From Madurella fahalii (taxonomy: Eukaryota; Ascomycota; Sordariomycetes; Sordariales), in contig CM056876.1 in NCBI GenBank assembly GCA_029876055.1, positions 3,100,001-3,164,000 on the forward strand: 64,000 nt of DNA, written 5' to 3'. A program made the position numbers and the translations under genes. Each line of letters starts with the position of its first letter. The first letter of the stretch is position 1. Of this stretch, positions 35,256 through 48,005 are shown one piece after another. The notes beneath the pieces are model-generated. The model ran no database searches. It was given only the letters and a program-made list of their open reading frames with translations, and was not told the DNA's origin.

Positions 35256-37487
35256 GGCTGGGACTCGTGCACCAGCAAGGGCTCGGCGCGTCTCGTAGAA
35301 TTGCTGTAGCCGGTAACGTGTTTACGTGCTTGGCGGGTATATGTGACACAGCCTGCCCGGACGTGGCAGACGCACGACTTGCTCGTCGACCGGGCCGGAA
35401 AGCTTGGGGAGTGCGGCTTCACCTCGTGGCTTATATGCCAATGTCACAAGACAAAACCAAAGCCTTGGAAGAGTTACCAGGGGCCCAGAGGAGCTTCCTT
35501 GCTTGACTCGTTTCTCGGTTCCATCAAAGCATCTACGACCAGAAACCAACCTCCGAGTATATCGGTCTGATAGTGGCCGGCGCACCGGCGGCGGAACCCA
35601 GTTCCATCGTTACTAAATCCGGTAGCAGTGTCAATATGGGCAGCAATATCCCTCGTGCTAGACGAGACAATCGGTTGGCGTTCTCGGCTCGTGTCTGTGC
35701 ACGGCCGAGAACCTCGAACTTTTCCAGATCAACCTCATACCGAGAGGCGTCAACATGCCCGGTTCGGGAACAAGGAATGTGGGCGCACGATTGAGAAGTT
35801 TCAAGACCCACATTAGGCAATCACAGGGCACATCCGACTTCCGAAAGATCATCACGCAACGTTCCCCCAGGGTCCTGGGGTAGTGGAGGTGTCGCCGATC
35901 AGCGGCTGATGGGCCGAGGCGCGATTGGGAAGGCGGCAAGCCCCGGCTTCGAGGAGCTTGAGCTCCTGAGTGATCGATGATGGGTCTCACCACGGGATCC
36001 GATGCGGATGTCATCTGCGGCGGCTAATGTCGATAGTGCCTCTCTCTGGTTGAAGAGTGTGAGGTGGGAGAATACCAATGTAGCAGTCGATCGGTGGGCG
36101 CCGAGGAAAGATTGCATGGTGAGTACCGATAGCAGGAAGGAGTCCGCAACATCCAGGAAGCCGTCTTATCGATGTATCGGATAAATGCTGCGTCGTACCC
36201 GTCTTCGCAGGGATTGCAGGGTGCCTATCGGTACTTGCTTCGGAATGCTGCCGAGCACGCGTGCTAGTGTTGGGTACATCCCACGGCAGTGTGGGGGAGG
36301 AAGCGCATGACAAAGGCAGAAATTGATATCAATCTATCCTAAATTCCCAGCGAACCACCCTCAACGTCGTCCCAGGACAAAGCCAGCATTATCAATCTCG
36401 AGCAGCCTAATTCTGAGCCAAGCCTAAGTGCAGCCATCCCTCGCTATTCCCGCGAATCATGGTCCGCGGGTCACGATACCCCTCAGATCAAGCTTTTATT
36501 TCCTCAATACTGTGTTGTACAGTACCATCCTGGACACAGCGAGCACTCGAGCATTGCGACCACCGCCATGAGAGCTGTGTATCAGAGATATCACGCCAAG
36601 CTACTACTTTAACTCCCGCCCCTCGGCTCCCACGTCTAGCCAAGGTGCTTGCCCTCGTGGTATCCGGGCGTTATTTCCGAAACTGGTTTTTGGGGATTCA
36701 GATGAGGCAGACTGGCCGTACCAGGATGCAGCATCACCTGCCGACATCTGCTTCCGCCCATGGCAGAAGGAGATAGCAACACCGGCCCGGCACGGCTGAT
36801 CGACTTGATCAACGCACAATACATGGGAGGGGAGGGAAAAATATTACGTTCACTTATCATTTACTTCCGACAACAAGATGCAGCTTTTCCCTTTTCGCTC
36901 ACACATCTGATCCCGGTCGAAAACTTAGCTCGACAGGCATCGTAGAACTCGGAGTCTCATCCCGAACCCCGGCCCTTGTTCCGTTCCGGGATTGCGCGTC
37001 CGTTGTTCTGACATGGCATCTTGCGCCCGTGGAATGAGTATGGAACGTTCCCTTGAGCCTCGAGACAGCACGGCCAAGTCGGGAACGGTCTGTCCACGAT
37101 GGCCACAACCAGGTCTACCAGGTGGGCGGCAGAGCTCCATTTGGAGTCTTAATCTCAAGGGTGTACTTAGCCAGGCGTTCGTGTCGCCTTTTCTTCCCCG
37201 CATACCGCGCGCCACTTTTCCCGGCTACACGGAGCCTCCAGCTTACGTGGCCGCAGAGTTGCATAGGCTACAACCTCCCAGCTGGTGGTATATTGCTCCA
37301 GTTGCCGAGTTCAACTACCACTTGTAACCGCGGGGGAATTCTCTGGAAGGTCTGGAACTGCGAGCCGCACCGTAGGCCCGTTACGACACCTCGAACGTCC
37401 GGGTCTATCAAGTGTGTCGTGGATGTTTTGCCCATATTCACAACAAACCTACTGCAGGTTTTGACTCCAAAGGTGTTGAAAGCCAAC
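35256..37487. other. divergent promoter region between PKS and FSH1 hydrolase
   Basis: About 2.2 kb separate the start of the PKS (35255, minus) from that of the hydrolase (37488, plus). Frames of up to 118 codons occur on both strands but none looks like a protein family, and no Zn2Cys6 regulator was found. The region is likely to hold the control elements for both genes. I could not identify a specific binding site. Confidence 0.5.
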
Positions 37488-38433
37488 ATGAGGTTCCTTT
37501 GTCTGCCCGGCGCCTATGGAAGCTCTGATGTGAGTAATACCACTGAATCTTGTGGATAGCAGAAGCTTATTTCCAGGTAGAAATTCCAGGTGCAGTTAGG
37601 TAAAATCTCCTCGCGACCCAGTAATTGGGCCTCGAAACTCCCACCACTCGCTAATATCAAAAAGCACCGATAGTCAAGGAGCTAACCGAAGACGCTACGG
37701 CCACCTTCCACTTCATCCACGGACCTTGTAAGGCGGTCCCTCCCGAGGGATTCGAGGAATATTTTGGAAAACCCCCGTATTACCGTTTCATCGAACCGGA
37801 CGAGGATGTGGAGAAAAGCGAGAACGACGATGTGTTGGCACGGATCAGGGACTTTCCCGACTGCGAGACTCCCGAGGACACGATGCGGGAGTTGATGCGA
37901 GAGGGAGTCGCGCCGTCGCATCGCAGCACCAACAATGCCCTCAAGTACTTGGTGAAGATCATGGAAGAACGTGGTCCGTTTGACGGCATCATAGGATACT
38001 CGGAAGGCGCGACGGTGGCTGCCACGCTATTGCTTCATGAACAGCGGCGGTTCAAAAAGAAGGGCATCCCTCCAATGTTCAAATACGCCATCTTCTTTGC
38101 GGGGTGGCCTCCGGTTGACCCCGACACGCACGCCATGATCCTGAGCGACGAGTCGGATGACATGATTGAGATTCCGACTTGCCATATCAGTAAGTATACA
38201 CCTACACTGCCTAGTTTGGCTGAGGTATCCGCAGTTTTTCTAACGAGATTGCAGTCGGCTCGTTGGATCCTTACGTGCATGGATCTCTGGCGCTTTACAA
38301 TGTTTGCGACCCAGACACTGCTTATCTTTTTGATCACGCCAAGGGCCACACATTACCAAGGGACAAGGAGACGGTCAAGGAGCTTGGGAATGTGGTTCGG
38401 GAAGCCATTGAACAGTACGATATACGCTTGTAG
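37488..38433 (+). CDS. FSH1-family serine hydrolase, likely trans-acting PKS release enzyme
   Basis: Four exons, 37488-37529, 37581-37599, 37665-38189 and 38255-38433, give 254 aa. Exon 2 is only 19 nt and encodes KFQVQLA with the flanking base; it restores the family start MRFLCLPGAYGSSD-KFQVQLAPIVKEL. Next come FHFIHGPCKAVPPEGFEEYF and YYRFIEPDED, typical of FSH1 proteins. The nucleophile serine lies in GIIGYSEGATVAA (about residue 132). The expected triad Asp is in GSLDPYV and the His in KGHTLPR. The family includes yeast Fsh1 and the LovG thioesterase, which releases the lovastatin diketide/nonaketide synthase product. Divergent placement next to a thioesterase-less HR-PKS supports the same role here by inference. 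No signal peptide is seen. Confidence 0.88.
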
Positions 38434-40623
38434 CCGCGGACATGTTCTGTTCGGAATAGGCCTGTCACTGCCAGTGCACTTAGACATTGGAAGATGGTGT
38501 TCTCAGCTCCTAGACCGGCATAAATTCGATTCTTCAGTTGCCGTTTTTCCAGCTCGTCGACTTCAAGATTATGTCGCTCAGGTTTTGCAGGAACATCGGG
38601 GCAATGGGATCACCATCTTTCGGAAGTAACGTAGCCGCTGTGGCGTCTAAATCAAAACCACATGCGCATCAACAGCCAATTGCCTGCGGAACAACGCGTA
38701 ATGCAATCTAGAGCCCGGACCAAGGGCTCATAGCGCTAGTCCGCATAGCACTAGAATGCGGATAGCAGACCCGGACAGAACATGACACTAGAGTGTCTAG
38801 AACACAAGCCTAGGCTCCGATTGCCCGGATTCTGGTTTCTGATCAAGAACTTTTTGGCAGGATTGTCACTATTTTAAACGCGACCAAAGCCTGGTCTGGA
38901 CAAACGGGATCTCACTCTAACATGCATCATCGATGACGGATTCCGGGATACTGGCGAACAAGACAAGAACCGCCCATATGGCGTGATAGCCCCCCAATGA
39001 GATAAGGCCGCCGACGTACAAGCAGCAGTAAAGCGGTTCGGATAAGGTTGGACGGCTAGAATCAGTGGACCTGCAGACTAAGGCGACGGGACGGAAGAAG
39101 CGCCTGGGGGACGGGAGATGGCGAGGACGCCACGCGGCCCGGGGACTTGTCCGACTTGTTGCCAAGGCAAAATGTTTGAAACCATAGAACTCCCGTTAAC
39201 AGAGCCGAAAGAAGTCAGAAAGAAGCAAACAGATAGTGTCGTGTACTGCCCCGATATGGCCAGACTCGGCCGGGCTTGCGAGTTTTTTGGTCGTTCGATT
39301 GTGTGTAAATATTCTTGCGCTTGAATCACCAGTACCGAGAAGACCTCCCGTGGTCGGCGGCTAAATTACCCCAGATGGCCGCCATAGTGTAGGGTTACAC
39401 TTCTGCAAGCTCATCTTCGGTTCATTATCCGAAATGCAGGCGGGCGAAGACACCAACGGCGGGACTTGGGATTCGGGAGCAAGGGGCGGGACCGTGGAAA
39501 GAAACTTGGGCCGGCCCATTCCTGCATTCAGCCTAGGATCGACATCATTCTGGCACATGCTTTCGGTAAAGAAAGCGCAGGGCAGCACCCAGCTCCAGAC
39601 GGGTTTGGCTGCCTGTCTGGTCGTCTACCCGCGCTTTCCGCCCCCGGTGGTCTCTTTCTGCGGATTATGCCTAGGCACAGTACGGTATGTGCAGTAAGGT
39701 ACATTTACCTTTCGTTCCTCGCAGCGAGCGACCACGGGTACGCAGATATTGCCAGGGTTGCATTATCGGCAAGGGACATCACATGCCGCAAGAGATCGAC
39801 CGATCAACGGCCACCTACCTAGGTCCCTAACGAACGGGGGCGGGCTCGGATCTGGCTCCGTGATGCGCCACAGCGATTCAGTTGTTGGTTTATGGTTATC
39901 CCTACTTGAAGGACCCTCGGAATCGCCCCTCGGAGCCCATTTGCTGTGCATCGTGATTATCTGAGGCGAGCTTTATCACGCTAATACCACGGATAGATGA
40001 GATGCTCGGCCGACGCACTGCATTCTTTTTTGCGCGCCAAGCTAAATTGCACGTAGATTGCTCGCATATTGACATTTGTTGTCGATCCGGCGCGGGGGAG
40101 GCCGTCCCCACTGCAATGCCGTTTCCCACTCATTGCCCAACGGGGGCTTGGCTGCCCCTGGGCAATCGGCATGGTGCCGCTCGCATCGGAGCCGGGGCTA
40201 CCGTGGCATTTCCGTCCCACTCTTTGCCGCCGCAGCTGTCTCCGGCTCAACCCTGTCGATGCCTAATTTGCGTATTCTAGAAGTCGACATTGCAACAATC
40301 CTTGCTGCCTTGCGGCACTCGGTTGCTAGGTATGAGACTGTGAGTCGGTGTCGGCCGAGCTACTCGCCTAGACGTCGGTGTCCCTTTCTCTTGCCGATCC
40401 ATCCTGACGGAGACGTCCCTTGGCCGCTTCACACCTTGTCCGGCCTTGCAAATCCCACGTCTCCCAGCATGCATCGTCGGTGCCAGCCCCACAGGAAGAG
40501 CGAGCACCGGTGGTGAGCCTCTAGCGGCCTCGCCTGCGCCTCCCTCCGCCCCCGTGAGCATCTGGGACCGAGCTCGGTGTGCGGCGGGACCTGTACAGAC
40601 GGCGCCACGGCATCCCAGCCGTC
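38434..40623. other. intergenic, no supported gene
   Basis: About 2.2 kb between the hydrolase stop and the ABC exporter start. Short frames exist on both strands, none with recognisable motifs. This is a possible place for a lost or very small cluster gene, but the sequence gives no positive sign of one. Confidence 0.45.
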
Positions 40624-43600
40624 ATGGATGCCCACACCAAACACTCGGGCCCGAGGCGCCCAAACCTCGCCTCACCTCCAGTCCCGCTTGTCAATCGAGG
40701 CCTCGTCAACACCACGGCTGCCCACCAAGTCCCTCCCTCGCCGCCAAAGGAGAAACATAATCCATTCCTCCTTAAGCCCAAGTACAAGACAGCAATCCGA
40801 GACTTTATCGTAAGTTCATGTGTCATGTAAGTTCTACTGCTCGTCGCTTACCAAGGTTGCAGCGCATCTTTTCGTTCTCGACATGGCGAGACAAGCTAGT
40901 CTTACTCGTAGCCGTTCTGACTTCGATCGGGGCTGGAGTCACCATGCCGATTATGAACATCATCTTCGGTATGATAAATATCTGCGCAATTGCAAATTAC
41001 GTCAGACCCAAGACGTTGACCACAGCGTAGGGCGAATGGTGGGCTCCTTCACCGGATACTTCAGCACCAATGGCTCTACGACGTACGAGATGTTCAAGAA
41101 CGCCATCAACACCTGCGCGTAAGTTATCCCATCCCCAACACACGGCGTACGGCGCAAGGCACACGGAACACGGCACACGGAACACGGCACACGAGGCGCT
41201 AAACGTTTATAGCTTGTACCTCGTCGGGTTGTTCGTCATCAGGCTGGTGCTCGACTACGTAGCCTATGTAAGTAATTCCCACAGCCGAAGCTCTTCATCG
41301 TGATCTCATACAGGAATCCTAACCCGCTACAACACAATTCAAGATCGGGTTCCGCATGATCAGCATGAGGATATCTGCCAATATCAGACTCCAGTACATG
41401 AAGTGCCTGTTTGCCCAGCCAGTCTCGACACTTGATGTGCTCCCTCCCGGTCAGACGGCCGCCATCATAACCATCACCGCGAGCATCCTACAAGTCGGCA
41501 TCTCCGAAAAGCTGTCAGCCTTTTTGCAAGCCATCTCAACCGTCATTTCTGCTTTCATCATTGCCGTCTACTACAGCTGGACTCTCGCACTGATTACCAG
41601 CAGCGGCTTGATTTTCATTGCCATCGTCTACGCGGCAACCACTCCTTTACTCGTCAAGCTGCTGAACGCGGTGCAGCACGCCGACATCCAGGCTTCAACC
41701 ACCGTCAACGAGATTTTCAGCTCGATTAGAATGGTCGCCGCCTGCGGGGCGGAAGAAAAGATGGCCAGGCGATATGCTGCGTGGGTGGACGAGTCTCGCC
41801 GCCGCGGCTTGAAGATGTCCCCGTTAATAGCGCTGCAGCAAGCGCCGGTTCAGTTTGCCGTATACGGTAGCTTTGCTCTCTCGTTCTGGTACGCACTGAA
41901 GATGCACATGGAGCTCCAGTTCAATAGCGCCGAAACCTTAATCGTCGTTCTCATGTCCGTCATGTTGATGACAACGTCAATCGGCGGTATCACTGCCCCT
42001 CTGTCTGCCGCAGCTCGCGCGGCCGGCGCGGCCACAGTCTTCTACACCATCATTGACGCTCCAAGGCCAGACAAGACTGGCTACAAACACCCCGAGGTCT
42101 CTGCATCGGAGGACATTGTCCTCGAGCATGTCAATTTTGCGTACCCAACGAGGCCAAATCTTAAGATCCTTGATGATGTGTGCCTTCGCTTCCCCGCTGG
42201 GAAGGTTACAGCGATTGTCGGACCGTCCGGTTCGGGAAAGAGCACAATCGTCGGGCTCCTGGAGCGATGGTATGAGATTGAGTCGCCTGAAAGCGGCCAC
42301 ATGGTAGGCCACGTCCCTTTTCCTAAGCTCAATCCTTGACAGAGCTAAAAGTCCTGCGTCATCGTAGAGCACCGCCTGGCGTAACGGCTCTATCACGGTC
42401 GGCGGTCGGCCTCTAAGGGAGATTGACCTGAAATGGTGGAGGTCGCAAATCGGTCTCGTGCAGCAGGAGCCGCATCTCTTCAACAACACTATCTACGCGA
42501 ATGTCGAGTTTGGACTTATCGGCACTGATTTGGAGGGTGCTGATCCCGAAGTCAAGAAAGAACTCGTGAAGCAGGCATGCGTTGAGGCGTTTGCGGACGA
42601 GTTCATCTCCCGGCTGCCAGAGGTTAGGCCCTTCCATAGCTTCACGGTCAATATAATATGTACTAACACAAACAAAATAGGGGTATTCAACCATGGTGGG
42701 TGATGCTGGCATTAAGCTCAGTGGCGGTCAACGTCAGCGGTTGGCCATTGCACGGAGCATTGTCAGGCGCCCAAAGATCCTAATTCTAGACGAAGCAACC
42801 AGCAGCATCGATGTCCGCAGTGAGCAAATTGTCCAAGCAGCACTAGAGAAAGTGTCGAAGAACAGAACGACTCTAGTCATTGCGCACCGCCTAGCGACAG
42901 TTAGAAAGGCAGACAACATTGTTGTTCTCCGGAAGGGCAAAGTGGTCCAGCAGGGCACCCATGAGAGTCTCATGTCGCAGGAAGGAGGCGCGTACTGGGT
43001 CCTGGCCACGGCTCAGCAACTCACCATGGAGTCCGACGAACAGCATGACAGCAAAGCTGTAGTGGAGGACGCGGAAATCAAGGAGAAGAGGAGTACCACA
43101 ACGATCGGGACAGAGAGCACGCTGGCCGAAACAAAAACGCCTGCCTCTGAAGGCCATTCGGCCAGGGAAGGAGGAATGGCTAGAGGGTTTTGGAGGAGTT
43201 TTGGCTTGCTTCTCCGGGAACAACAGCACCAGCGGAGATGGTATGCCGTTCTTCTCATCAGTGCGATCGGCGGCGGAGGTAAGCCTATCTGTTTAATGGA
43301 GTCTTCGATAATCACAATAGCTGACGTGTAATGACGGCTAGCGAGCCTGCCAATACAGGCATATCTCTTTGCGACCGAGATCACTCTTTTTCAGACTTGG
43401 GGGAACTGGCTCCCTGCACTGGCAAGCTTTTGGAGTTTGATGTTCGTCGCGCTTGCCGGCTTCGTCGCCATGAGCTACTTTGCCTTGGGATGGTCTTCGT
43501 CTACCATTGCTTTTGTGAGTTTCGTTGTCCGAGTGTCGGGGATTTCACTAACTCTGGAAGCACATCACTCACTATTATCGTGGCGAATACTTTCGAAATA

Positions 43601-45477
43601 TCCTGTCCAAATCAATGGGTTTCTTCGATGCCGATAACCATTCCGTCGGAGCTCTTACCGCCCAACTTGCCACGGACCCAACTCAGCTCCAGGAGCTCCT
43701 CGGTACAAACATGGCCTTCGTCATCATTTCCATCCTTAATGTTGTTGGATGCTTGACATTAGCCTTCTATTTTGGGTGGAAGCTCACAGTCGTGACTCTC
43801 TGCTCGTCAATGCCGTTGATAGTGGCGGCAGCTTTCTTCCGCATCCGATATGAAACACAGTTTGCGAAGTCGAATAACGAGGTGTTTGCCGAAAGCGCCA
43901 AGTTTGCGACTGAATCGATCGGGGCCTTCAGGACCGTATCAGCCTTGACCCTTGAGGACACCATCATTAGACGATACGAGACACTCCTCCAAGAGCATAT
44001 CAAGAAAGCATTCTGGAAAGCAAGCTGGACAACGTTGATTTATGCTACCGCAGATAGCATTGCTTTGCTCTGTATGGCCTTTGTGCTATGGTGAGTTGAC
44101 GGCAAAGATAGCGGTCCTTTGACTGGCGGATGCTAACGTAATACAGGTACGGCGGCACTTTAATGCTTAATCTCGAGTATACGCCGTTTCAGTACATGGT
44201 TGTCTACATTTCTGTTTTGCAGGTTAGTTTGCTGCCAAGTGCTGCTACTGCGTCAAACTGCTGACCTTTAATCAGGGAGGTCTCGGGGCTGGCCAATGGC
44301 TGAGCCATGGGCCTAGTAGGTCTCCAAAACCAGTTGCATTTGAGCAAAAACTTACGCGCAGGTAGATATTGCAAAAGCATCGGTTGCTGCGAACCGAATC
44401 ATTGACATGAGAAAGAGAGACCACATTGATGGGAAGCTCATCTCGCTGGACACTGGTGACATCGGAGACAACGACAGGGGGGTCAAGATCCAGTTTCAGG
44501 ATGTCTGGTTCAGATACCCAACGCGAGACGTGCCGATACTCAACGGCCTTAGCTTGACAGTAAGCGAGCTGGCAGTCCTTGGTTAGCGCTGTCTTCTAGT
44601 GACTAACACGCGGTTCATCACCAGATTGAAAAGGGGCAATTTGCGGCGATCGTTGGCCCATCGGGTAAGAGACTTGCGAGCTTGCCGTTGCGCTACTTGA
44701 AATAACATGCCACCAGGTTCGGGGAAAACAACGGTCATCTCTTTACTCGAAAGGTCCGGTAGTAGCTCAGCAAGTTCCAATCGGTATCCTCGGGGGCTGA
44801 CTCTCTCTTCTTTACAGATTCTACACGGCAAAATCAGGTCGTATTATTTATAATGGGTTAGATGTGTCGGACCTCTGTATCGACAGCTATCGCAAGGAAA
44901 TATCGCTCGTCTCTCAGGAACCCAACCTCTTTGATGGGACTCTCCGGGCAAATATCCTGCTCGGAGTCAACGAAGAGTCCACCACTGAGGAGCAACTTCA
45001 TCAAGCATGCCGCGACGCCGAAATCCACGACTTCATTATCTCTCTTCCGGACGGCTACGACACGGCAGTAGGCACCAGGGGTGTAATGCTATCGGGTGGG
45101 CAAAAGCAGCGGCTCGCGATCGCCAGGGCGCTAATCCGGAATCCTCGGTTGCTTCTCCTGGACGAAGCTACCTCCAACCTGGATGCGGAGACGGAAAAAG
45201 CCGTTCAGGCTGTTTTTGAAAAGAACAGGAAGAACAGGACCATGGTGGTTGTAGCGCACAGGTTGGCCACGGTGCAGAACGCAGACGTCATTTTCGTCCT
45301 GAGCGATGGCCGTGTCATGGAGAAAGGGGACCATGCCTCGCTCTTGGAGAAACGTGGAATCTATTACCAGATGGTAAGTTTTTTTTTTTTTTTTTTTTTT
45401 TTTTTGGCCCAATTGGCTACTGTAAAGAGTGTCTCTCTAACAGTCGGCAGTGCCAATCGCAAGCATTGGATCGGTAG
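40624..45477 (+). CDS. full-size ABCB (MDR/P-glycoprotein-type) exporter
   Basis: Sixteen exons join in phase to 1306 aa: 40624-40809, 40863-40968, 41031-41118, 41213-41267, 41344-42303, 42368-42622, 42681-43278, 43342-43514, 43561-44090, 44147-44222, 44276-44315, 44366-44559, 44625-44664, 44717-44753, 44818-45373 and 45451-45477. The layout is TMD1-NBD1-TMD2-NBD2. NBD1 has Walker A GPSGSGKST, Q-loop LVQQEPHLF, signature LSGGQRQRLAIARS and Walker B ILILDEATSSID. NBD2 has GPSGSGKTT (split by an intron), VSQEPNLFDG, LSGGQKQRLAIARA and LLLLDEATSNLD. The last exon ends CQSQALDR, the typical fungal tail. Both ATP sites look intact. Such pumps export drugs and metabolites at the plasma membrane. 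Its position beside the PKS and hydrolase suggests product export or self-protection. Confidence 0.9.
41161..41193. repeat. 14-nt minisatellite in an intron of the ABCB gene
   Basis: Two exact copies of ACACGGAACACGGC plus the first five bases of a third lie in intron 3 (41119-41212). Related ACGGCG copies occur just upstream, so the tract may once have been longer. Confidence 0.8.
45379..45405. repeat. T27 homopolymer in the last intron of the ABCB gene
   Basis: Twenty-seven T follow the GTAAG donor of the last intron (45374-45450). A misjudged splice here yields a poly-Phe read-through tail in translation. Confidence 0.9.
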
Positions 45478-46789
45478 CATGCACTGTTCGTCACACAGCA
45501 GAATATAATCTTCCATGATACCGGAGCGACATTTTTGAGCCTCATTCCACCGAGAGATTAGACGAAGTCTGGTTAGCTTACTTTGATCAATTGTGTACTG
45601 TGTCCTCTGCCGCAGCAGTGACCCTACGCCGGAGACTTAGCTGTGCTCCATGGACTCATTGGGCTGCTATGCTCGGGGAAAAAAAAAATAAAAATAAAAA
45701 AAATAAAAAAATCCCCCAGCCGCATCCGCATATTGTCTTTTCCGCCCGAGAGCTACGGAAGGGTTGGCCCGGAACGACTGATGTAGCTGTTGGACAAACC
45801 AAACCTTATTTGATATGACCATCGTGTCGTGTCGAACGGTGATGATGCGATGCGGCTCAAGAACCTCTACGTGGTCGAACGACGTGTCTGATAATGCTCC
45901 ATAAAGCCTGCTCCATTTCCGGAATTAGAGAAGCGGACTGTGCCTTTTCGAAGTCGTGGTTAATGCCCGAAATCAAAAAATGTGTGTTCGCCAAGCATAC
46001 GCCCGTTAGTGGAGGTGTTGGAAAAGCGTTTATCAAATCCGCTGCATCGACGACACATTAATGCATAAGTATAAGAAGAGATGTTTGAATATGACAATCG
46101 GGACCTCACGAGGCTCAACATCCGTCTATAAGCTGGAACGCCAGCAGTGGTGATCATGGCTCTGCTCACGTGGAAGCAGGCCTCGGTTGGGTAAGCGTAG
46201 GTAGTACCCGGACCGGGTCGAGGCAACGGCGGCCAAGCGCTAGCTGACTCGTCTTATACAATCCCACCAAGACCAGACAATTCCTAGTTCCGACTAACCT
46301 TCTTCGACGACATCTGCGGCAAACGCCAACGCTCCCCCGTGGATACTTATACTGTCTGACTCCACTCGGTGCGGTGTTTGTCTGCGGAAGTTTGAATATC
46401 TCCCCTTTCTCTTATACATACAGTTCCACCTTAAATCAACCAATCCACGACCCCCACGGCAATTGCGGGAGAGCGTCCGCTAGGGTAGCTCCACCCGCAA
46501 TGGATTGCAGCATGCCAAAGCTCTAGGTGCGGGCGCCCTTCTCCGGCCCGGGGACTTAACCCCATTATCACCGATGCGGGGTAGCTCCCAGCTGTGGTCC
46601 GGAATCCTGGCGTATTGTCCCGAAGGCCTCAGACTGAGGATAAATACCCGCAGGCCTATATGCTCGGTGCTTGATGCTTGGTGTACTTGGGTCCCTAATC
46701 TGGATACCGCACAACAGAGTTCGATTTGTTGAACGCAACCTACTACGACGGTAATTAATCCGCAACTCAGCTGACCTCCCCCGGAGACC
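45478..46789. other. intergenic, nothing recognised
   Basis: About 1.3 kb between the ABCB stop and the aldo/keto reductase start. An A-rich tract with AAAATAAAAA-type units lies at 45680-45711. No gene was seen. Confidence 0.45.
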
Positions 46790-47938
46790 ATGGAGCTTCC
46801 AACCCGCCTCAAGGAGTCGCTCGAAAACTCCAAATGCGAGTACCGGCGACTCGGGAACAGCGGCCTCCGTATCTCAGTGCCCATCTTTGGCTGCATGAGC
46901 TTCGGCGACCCGCGGAACCTGAACTGGGCCATCGGCGAGGAGGAAGCACTCCCGCTGCTCAAAGCGGCCTACGACAGAGGCCTCAACACGTGGGACACAG
47001 CCAACGCGTACTCGAACGGCGCCTCCGAGATTATTGTCGGCAAGGCGCTCAAGCAGTACAATATCCCGCGTGAGAAGGTCGTCATCATGACCAAGTGTTA
47101 CTTCGCCGTCGGCGAGGACCCCGAGCTCCGCGCCTTCATCTTCCAAAAGCAGCTCAGCGGGTCCAAGGACTACGTCAACCAGCACGGCCTCTCCCGCGCC
47201 GCCATCTTTAACCAGGTCGAGGCGTCCCTCAGGCGCCTCGACACGCCCTACATCGACCTCCTCCAGATCCACCGCTTCGACCCGAACACGCCCATCGAGG
47301 AGACGATGAAGGCGCTGCACGATCTCGTGCAGTCGGGCAAGGTGCGCTACATTGGCGCAAGCAGCATGTGGGCCACGCAGTTCGCCCGCATGCAGTTCTG
47401 TGCCGAACGCAACGGGTGGACCAAGTTCATCAGTATGCAGAACCAGTACAACCTCCTGTATCGTGAGGAGGAGCGCGAGATGAACCGGTTCTGCAACGAC
47501 ACGGGCGTAGGCCTCATCCCCTGGGCGCCGCTCTGCCGGGGGCACTTGGCTCGGAGGCCTGACGAATTTGGCTCAACGACGAGGAGCAAGGGCGAGAAGG
47601 AGACGCAGCCTGGGTCCCATGGGACGGTGGAGCCCGATCTGACTATCATCAAGAGGGTGATGGAGGTGGCGGATAAGCATCAGTGGCCGGTAAGCCCTCA
47701 GTCCTAGATCCTGGGTTTTCCCCGTTTTCCGAGTCCGAGATGTGAGCTAATGAGGAAGCAGATGTCTCACGTTGCTCTGGCATGGATCCAGAAGCGGGTC
47801 GCCAGTCCCATCATTGGCTTCAGCAGCCTTAAGAGACTGGAAGAAGCCATTGCCGCAGGCGGGAAAGTCCTGACGGATGAGGAGGAGAAATATCTGGAGG
47901 AGCTCTATGAGCCTAAGAAAATTCATGGTCATTCTTGA
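46790..47938 (+). CDS. aldo/keto reductase (AKR superfamily, aryl-alcohol-dehydrogenase-like)
   Basis: Two exons, 46790-47689 and 47762-47938, give 358 aa. The N-terminus has YRRLGNSGLRISVPIFGCMS. The catalytic tetrad is visible: Asp and Tyr in NTWDTANAYSNGASE, Lys in VVIMTKCYF and His in IDLLQIHRFD. Further family landmarks are VRYIGASSMWATQFA, SMQNQYNLLYREEEREM, GVGLIPWAPLCRGHL and ASPIIGFSSLKRLEEAI. These enzymes form a (beta/alpha)8 barrel and reduce aldehydes or ketones with NADPH in the cytosol. It lies 1.3 kb after the ABC exporter on the same strand, so it could tailor the polyketide, but it may equally be a separate detoxification gene. Its stop lies only 67 bp from that of the convergent beta-mannosidase gene. 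Confidence 0.9.
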
Positions 47939-48005
47939 CGCAGGCTACATAGACAAGTAGTTGTTAAGTAATCAACGGTTTGTTTCGTGCGCTCAAACAC
48001 ACCCC

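Noticed and set aside
41161..41193. Direct repeats considered as a CRISPR-like array.
   Set aside because: Only two exact 14-nt units without spacers, inside a fungal intron; this is a minisatellite.
45374..45508. A poly-Phe C-terminus for the ABCB exporter.
   Set aside because: It comes from reading through the T27 intron. Splicing to 45451 gives the family-typical CQSQALDR end and stop.
46874..47545. A 223-codon minus-strand frame.
   Set aside because: It lies fully antisense to the aldo/keto reductase and has no recognisable domain.
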